Assembly (NCBI GenBank): GCA_946414625.1
Contig: CAMKPI010000016.1
Location: 1-17,290, forward strand
Direction of reading: 5' to 3'
DNA from: an uncultured Spirochaetaceae bacterium
GTDB lineage: Bacteria; Spirochaetota; Spirochaetia; Sphaerochaetales; Sphaerochaetaceae
Length of the DNA: 17,290 nucleotides
Shown here: positions 13,116-17,290 of the stretch, one piece after another
Layout of the letters: every line of letters starts with the position of its first letter
Position numbering within the stretch: position 1 is the first letter of the stretch
Made by a program: the position numbers and the translations under genes
The notes under the pieces: model-generated
What the model was told of the DNA's origin: nothing
Databases searched by the model: none
What the model saw: only the letters and a program-made list of their open reading frames with translations

Positions 13116-15293
13116 ATGACAACAGACGATATTTCAAAATCCGTGCGGCGCATCGACGCCGTCTCAAAGTCGAACGGGTCGATCAAGTACATGTGCGACT
13201 ACGAGCTGCCGGACTACCTCTGGGCACGGCTTGTTCGCTCTTCAATTCCCCGCGGGACCATCAGGGAGATTCATTTGCCGGATCTGCCGGAAGGCTACCG
13301 GTTCGTTTCCGCACGGGACATCCCTGCGGGAGGGCAGAACCAGCTCTCCATGATTGCGAACGACTGGCGGTGCTTTGCCGACGGCGATGTTCGCTATGTA
13401 GGAGAGACGATAGGCATTCTCTGCGGACCTGACAAGACGGTCCTGGAGGATCTCTACGAGAAGATAAAGATTGACTACGAAGAAGCGGAATGCGCCGTTA
13501 CAATCGACGAAGGTCTTGCCTGTAAGGGCGGCGCTTTTGTCAACGGAGACAACATCCACTGCCGCCTGAAACTTGAAAAAGGTGAGAACGTCGACGACGT
13601 GTTCGCCCGTGCGGACAAGGTGGTTGAGGAGACCGTCGAGACGGGCTATCAGGAGCATGTGTACCTCGAGACCAACGCCGCCGCCTGCAAGAAGATAGGA
13701 TCTAAATATCAGTTCCTCGCCTCATGTCAGTGCCCGTTCTACATCCGCAAATCCGTCGCTCCGATCCTCGGGATAAAGCCGGAGGACATTGTGGTTCAGC
13801 AGACCACCACGGGTGGCGCTTTCGGCGGAAAGGAGCATTTCCCGGATGTGCTCTGCGGACCGCTACTTCTCGCTGCCTATGTCACGGGGCGCGGGGTGAA
13901 GATTGTCTTCGACAGGGAGGAGGACATAGAGTTCTCGGTGAAGCGACACCCGTCGAAGGTTGTCTTCAAGACGGCGCTCGACAGGAACGGGGACATCCTT
14001 GCCATGGACAGCAAGGTATATTACAACGTTGGCGCGTACCTTGCCTCGTCTTTTGTCGTCCTGCAGAGGGGATGCTTCCACGTGGCGGGCTGCTACGAGT
14101 TTCCGTCTTTCCGGACCGAGGGGTTCGGAGTTGCCACAAACACCTTCCCGTCCTGCGCATTCCGGGGTTTCGGCGCCCCCCAGACGCTTTTTGCCGTGGA
14201 GACGCACATGTGCCACATCGCTGAGATGTATGGCCGCGACCCGCTGGAGCTGAAGAGCAAATACTTCATAAAGCAGGGCGGAGTGACAAGCACAAACGGA
14301 CGCGTTGTCGAGCGTGTGATGATACCGGAGATGCTTGAGCAGGTACTCGTTGCCTCTGACTACTGTCGTAAAGCCCGGGAATACAAGCCGGGAAGCGGGC
14401 GGGGCATCGGCATTTCATTCTACAACCACGGCGGCGCGTTCACCGGAAATGGCGAGTCCGCGATAATAAAAGCGCGGTTCCGCCTGAAGAAGTACAAGGA
14501 CGGACATGTTGAACTGTTCTGCGGCCAGACGGAGATGGGACAGGGCTTCCATACGATATTGCCGAAGATTGCCGCCCATGTGCTGGAAATTCCACGGGAG
14601 ATGGTGATCTTCGACGATCCTAACACGGACAGAGTGCCGGATTCGGGGCCCACTGCGGCGTCCCGCTCCACCATGATTGTGGGCTATCTTTGCGAGAAGG
14701 CGGCAAAACTGGCCAAGGAACGGTACAAGACCGAGGACGAGTTCGAGATAGAGACCCAGTACGAGCACCCCGAGGGCTATCCATGGGATCAGTCCTCCTT
14801 CCAGGGCTATGCCTACATAGGCTACGGCTGGGGCGTTTGCGCCGTCGAGGTCGAGGTTGATCCCTGCACCGGAGAAGTTACGACGCTGGGCGTGTGGTCA
14901 AGCCACGACTGCGGACGCCTCATCGACGAGCTGATTGTCCACGGCCAGACAAACGGCGGCATCATGCAAGGTCTGGGTTGGGCTTCCACCGAGGTTCTCG
15001 ACAACGTGAAAGGACACTTCAAGCAAACGTCCATCAGCGACTATATCATTCCGACTTCCATGGACTATCCGAAGCAGGAGTGTTTCTATGTGGATAATCC
15101 GTACCAGTGGGGCCCGTCCGGTGCCAAGGGCATGGGGGAACTTGTGTTCAACGGCAGCGCGGCGGCATATATAGACGCCCTTTCCAGGGCGATTGGAAAG
15201 AGGATCTCGTCGATTCCGTGCCCGACCGAGCGCGTCATGGATCTCATGCTCCACGGCGAAGGTCTTGACTCGGCTCTGAATGCGGCGCACTAG
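13116..15293 (+). CDS. xdhA: Xanthine dehydrogenase-type molybdenum hydroxylase, Mo-binding subunit
   Basis: A 725-residue catalytic subunit holding the molybdopterin-cytosine dinucleotide cofactor. The active-site residues of purine hydroxylases are all visible: Gln179 in QEHVYLET (bovine Gln767), Glu240 in GGAFGGKE (Glu802), Arg350 in AFRGFGAPQ (Arg880) and Glu675 in KGMGELVF (Glu1261). The Glu/Arg pair separates xanthine dehydrogenases from aldehyde oxidases. The cofactor loop GQTEMGQG is at 471-477. It lacks the fused 2Fe-2S domain of E. coli XdhD (about 956 residues); that domain is the separate next gene. A GGAG site five bases upstream (13107-13110) supports the ATG. It probably oxidises hypoxanthine or xanthine. 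Linkage to ygfK and ssnA suggests the selenium-dependent subgroup, but the selenium is inserted after translation and cannot be read. The symbol follows E. coli use; an xdhD assignment is possible. Confidence 0.9.
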   Translation: MTTDDISKSVRRIDAVSKSNGSIKYMCDYELPDYLWARLVRSSIPRGTIREIHLPDLPEGYRFVSARDIPAGGQNQLSMIANDWRCFADGDVRYVGETIGILCGPDKTVLEDLYEKIKIDYEEAECAVTIDEGLACKGGAFVNGDNIHCRLKLEKGENVDDVFARADKVVEETVETGYQEHVYLETNAAACKKIGSKYQFLASCQCPFYIRKSVAPILGIKPEDIVVQQTTTGGAFGGKEHFPDVLCGPLLLAAYVTGRGVKIVFDREEDIEFSVKRHPSKVVFKTALDRNGDILAMDSKVYYNVGAYLASSFVVLQRGCFHVAGCYEFPSFRTEGFGVATNTFPSCAFRGFGAPQTLFAVETHMCHIAEMYGRDPLELKSKYFIKQGGVTSTNGRVVERVMIPEMLEQVLVASDYCRKAREYKPGSGRGIGISFYNHGGAFTGNGESAIIKARFRLKKYKDGHVELFCGQTEMGQGFHTILPKIAAHVLEIPREMVIFDDPNTDRVPDSGPTAASRSTMIVGYLCEKAAKLAKERYKTEDEFEIETQYEHPEGYPWDQSSFQGYAYIGYGWGVCAVEVEVDPCTGEVTTLGVWSSHDCGRLIDELIVHGQTNGGIMQGLGWASTEVLDNVKGHFKQTSISDYIIPTSMDYPKQECFYVDNPYQWGPSGAKGMGELVFNGSAAAYIDALSRAIGKRISSIPCPTERVMDLMLHGEGLDSALNAAH

Positions 15294-15303
15294 GAGGACC
15301 ACT

Positions 15304-15786
15304 GTGGAAAAAACCATATCTTTTAAACTAAACGGACGGGATGTTTCAATCACCCGGAACCCGCTTTCCCGCCTGTTGGATGTCCTTCGCGACGACTTCG
15401 GGATGCACGGAGTAAAGGAGGGCTGCTCCGAGGGTGAATGCGGTGCGTGCTCGATTCTCCTGAATGGCAGGATGGTCACTCCGTGTCTGATTCCGCTCGG
15501 AGCGGCGGATGGGCAGGAGATAATGACCGTCGAAGGAATCTCAGCCACGCCGGAAGGCGACTGCGTTGTCCAGGCTTTTGCGGACGGAGGCGCAGTGCAG
15601 TGCGGATTCTGCATTCCCGGCATGGTTGTCGCGGCGTATAGCCTTCTGAAGAAAAACCCGGATCCGACGGACGAGGATATCCGACTCGGCATCAGCGGCA
15701 ATCTTTGCCGTTGCACGGGATATGACCTGATTGTGGAGAGCATAAAGCTTGCTGCCCGGAGGGGGAGGGACTTATGGAAGAAGTGA
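15304..15786 (+). CDS. xdhC: Molybdenum hydroxylase 2Fe-2S subunit
   Basis: A 160-residue iron-sulfur subunit that passes electrons from the Mo centre to the FAD subunit. It carries both conserved clusters: the plant-ferredoxin-like one (C41, C46, C49 and C61 in GCSEGECGACSILLNG and TPC) and the second one (C100 and C103 in CGFC; C135 and C137 in CRC). Length is normal for stand-alone subunits. The start is the GTG at 15304, six bases after an AGGAGG site (15292-15297) that overlaps the stop codon of the Mo-subunit gene; an ATG at 15280 lies inside that gene and has no ribosome site. The symbol follows E. coli XdhC, not the unrelated XdhC chaperone. It overlaps the FAD-subunit gene by 13 bp, so the subunits are coupled in translation. 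Confidence 0.92.
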   Translation: MEKTISFKLNGRDVSITRNPLSRLLDVLRDDFGMHGVKEGCSEGECGACSILLNGRMVTPCLIPLGAADGQEIMTVEGISATPEGDCVVQAFADGGAVQCGFCIPGMVVAAYSLLKKNPDPTDEDIRLGISGNLCRCTGYDLIVESIKLAARRGRDLWKK

Positions 15787-16697
15787 CCTGCTACATTCCC
15801 AGGACGCTGGACGAGGCTCTGGAGATTCTTTCAAAGGACGACTGTACGATTCTCGCCGGAGGCTCTGACCTGATGGTGAGCCATAAGCGCACGATAGGTG
15901 TGGATCCACGGTTCAGTAAGAGCGTGATGATAATCCGCAACCTTCCGGAAATCCGGAAGATCTACACGGAGGGCGGAGAGTGTCATATCGGAGCGGCCTC
16001 AACCAGCAGCGAGATTGCCGAGAATCCTCTTGTTCCGTGGCATCTTCGCCAGGCGGCAAGCCGGATGGGTGCTGTGGCCCTGCGCAACAGCGCGACAATC
16101 GCCGGCAATATTGCAAACGCTTCGCCTAAGGGGGACACCCCCGGTCCGTTGTATCTCTTGGACGCGAGGGTGAAGATCCGCTCGGCAAAGGAGTCTCGCG
16201 AGGAGCCGGTCTCGGACTTTATCGTGAAGTTTCGCGAGATAGACCTGAAGCCCGGCGAGATGATAACCGAGGTGGTGGTGCCTCTTTCCGAGGACGATTT
16301 CGACTATGTGTTCTGGCACAAGGTTGGCACCCGCAAGGCAAACGCCATAAGCAAGGTCACTGTGTCGATGGCTCTGAAATTCGAGGACGGCGGGAGTGTC
16401 GTTCGGGATTTTCGTGTGTCCGCCACCGCCACTGGAAGTAAGACAAACCGCAGCCGCGATGTTGAGAACATCATCATCGGCAAGGAAATATCCGAGGATC
16501 TCATCGAGGAGGTGGCAGAGGCGTTTGACGGGATAATCAGTCCGCGCGCCATGCCGGAATTCCGCCGCGAGACCTGCAGGAGGTGCATCCGGCGGTTCCT
16601 CTCAGAAGCGGAAAGACGCAGGGCGGCGGGTGACCGGCGCAAGATGATCGACACTTACGACGGCTACCACATGCCTGGAGCTCCCGAGGTTCGGTGA
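15774..16697 (+). CDS. xdhB: Molybdenum hydroxylase FAD-binding subunit (XdhB/YgfM type)
   Basis: A 307-residue flavoprotein of the CO dehydrogenase/xanthine dehydrogenase FAD-binding family that takes electrons from the 2Fe-2S subunit and hands them to a carrier. The two FAD motifs are present: ILAGGSDLMV near residues 26-35, and SATIAGNIANASPKGDTPGP around residues 107-126; the C-terminal half matches the CO_deh_flav_C domain. E. coli YgfM is shorter (about 259 residues). The ATG lies 13 bp inside the preceding gene, with a GGAGGGA site before it (15764-15770). The absence of an obvious NAD-specific motif fits the idea that YgfK or a ferredoxin is the partner, but this is inference. The alternative name would be ygfM. 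Confidence 0.88.
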   Translation: MEEVTCYIPRTLDEALEILSKDDCTILAGGSDLMVSHKRTIGVDPRFSKSVMIIRNLPEIRKIYTEGGECHIGAASTSSEIAENPLVPWHLRQAASRMGAVALRNSATIAGNIANASPKGDTPGPLYLLDARVKIRSAKESREEPVSDFIVKFREIDLKPGEMITEVVVPLSEDDFDYVFWHKVGTRKANAISKVTVSMALKFEDGGSVVRDFRVSATATGSKTNRSRDVENIIIGKEISEDLIEEVAEAFDGIISPRAMPEFRRETCRRCIRRFLSEAERRRAAGDRRKMIDTYDGYHMPGAPEVR

Positions 16698-16724
16698 GGA
16701 TTCGCAAAAAAAGAGGTCTCTCAG

Positions 16725-17290
16725 ATGAATACACAGATTAACAAGAAAGTCCTGTTCCTTAAAAATATTTATGCTTTGATGACAGATTCACAGTCGCCGA
16801 CGCAAACCGGCGTTGACATGCTCATAGAGGATGGGGTCATCAGCAAAATCGGCAAGGACCTGACGCCGCCGGCGGATGCGCGGGTCATCGATGCGTCGCG
16901 CCTTGCGGTGATCCCTGGACTTGTGAACACGCACCACCATTTTTATCAGACTTTGACGAGAAACCTGCCGGCGGTTCAGGACGCCAAGTTGTTCGATTGG
17001 CTTGTATATCTATATGAAGTATGGAAATATATAGATGATGAAGCAGTGTATACATCCAGCCTCATTGCTATGTCGGAACTTCTGAAAACCGGCTGTACCT
17101 GTTCCACAGATCATCATTATCTTTATCCCCGAGGTTTCAAAGGAGACCTGATGGCCACCCAGTTCCGCGCGGCAGACGAGCTCGGGATGCGATTTTCGCC
17201 GACTCGCGGGAGCATGAGCCTCTCCAGGAAGGACGGAGGACTGCCTCCCGACACCTGCGTGCAGAGCGAAGACGAGATTCTCGCGGATAG
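16725..17290 (+). CDS. 8-oxoguanine deaminase-like amidohydrolase (3' truncated by window)
   Basis: The frame is open from the ATG at 16725 to the window edge, giving 188 codons of a protein expected to be about 450 residues. It belongs to the AtzB/TrzN/8-oxoguanine deaminase group: the metal-binding NTHHHFYQTLTRNLP (His70 and His72), LFDWLVYLYEVW, a CSTDHHYLYPRG segment, and the stretch SPTRGSMSLSRKDGGLPPD, which I associate with 8-oxoguanine deaminases. Those enzymes turn 8-oxoguanine into urate and ammonia. An AGAGG site (16712-16716) lies about eight bases ahead; the gene starts 27 bp after the FAD-subunit stop and is probably in the same operon. The fragment is more A/T-rich than its neighbours around 17000-17130. 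Guanine deaminase or another s-triazine/purine aminohydrolase remains possible. Confidence 0.82.
   Translation, partial: MNTQINKKVLFLKNIYALMTDSQSPTQTGVDMLIEDGVISKIGKDLTPPADARVIDASRLAVIPGLVNTHHHFYQTLTRNLPAVQDAKLFDWLVYLYEVWKYIDDEAVYTSSLIAMSELLKTGCTCSTDHHYLYPRGFKGDLMATQFRAADELGMRFSPTRGSMSLSRKDGGLPPDTCVQSEDEILAD

Overview
The window looks like chromosomal DNA of a host-associated spirochaete, most likely Treponema-like. The main clue is the secreted binding protein, whose signal peptide ends in the FAGGKKE junction common in treponemes; GC content is moderate to high by eye. The genus is an inference.

Layout. (1) Bases 1-2354, plus strand: the C-terminal two thirds of an RND efflux permease, translationally coupled to a small PG0541-type companion protein and closed by a strong hairpin terminator. 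(2) Bases 2463-5750, minus strand: a polar amino-acid ABC importer in the order binding protein, permease, ATPase, read from a good sigma70-type promoter near 5735. Its intergenic gaps are long and filled with degenerate tandem repeats of about 70 bp. One array is in register with, and apparently derived from, the 3' end of the ATPase gene. (3) Bases 5837-7672, minus strand: dnaA, with an unusually long repeat-containing linker and no dnaN beside it. (4) A 449-bp divergent promoter region, then bases 8122-17290 on the plus strand: a purine/urate catabolism locus. It holds ygfK, ssnA, a three-subunit xanthine dehydrogenase-type molybdenum hydroxylase (Mo, 2Fe-2S and FAD subunits) and the start of an 8-oxoguanine deaminase that runs off the window.

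The locus matches the ygfK-ssnA-ygfM-xdhD group known from E. coli and from anaerobic urate- and purine-degrading gut bacteria. The Mo subunit carries the four active-site residues expected of purine hydroxylases (Gln, Glu, Arg, Glu). The two amidohydrolases would deaminate purines, the hydroxylase would interconvert hypoxanthine, xanthine and urate, and YgfK, with its flavin sites and FeS clusters, would carry electrons. A selenium requirement is likely from the family but is not shown here, since no selD, yqeB or yqeC lies in the window.

The most notable oddities are a Cys/His/Asp-rich insert in YgfK (residues about 862-913), the gene-end-derived repeat arrays of the ABC operon, the enlarged DnaA linker, and a perfect 38-bp palindrome before ssnA. 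No tRNA, rRNA, CRISPR array, insertion sequence or prophage gene was seen.
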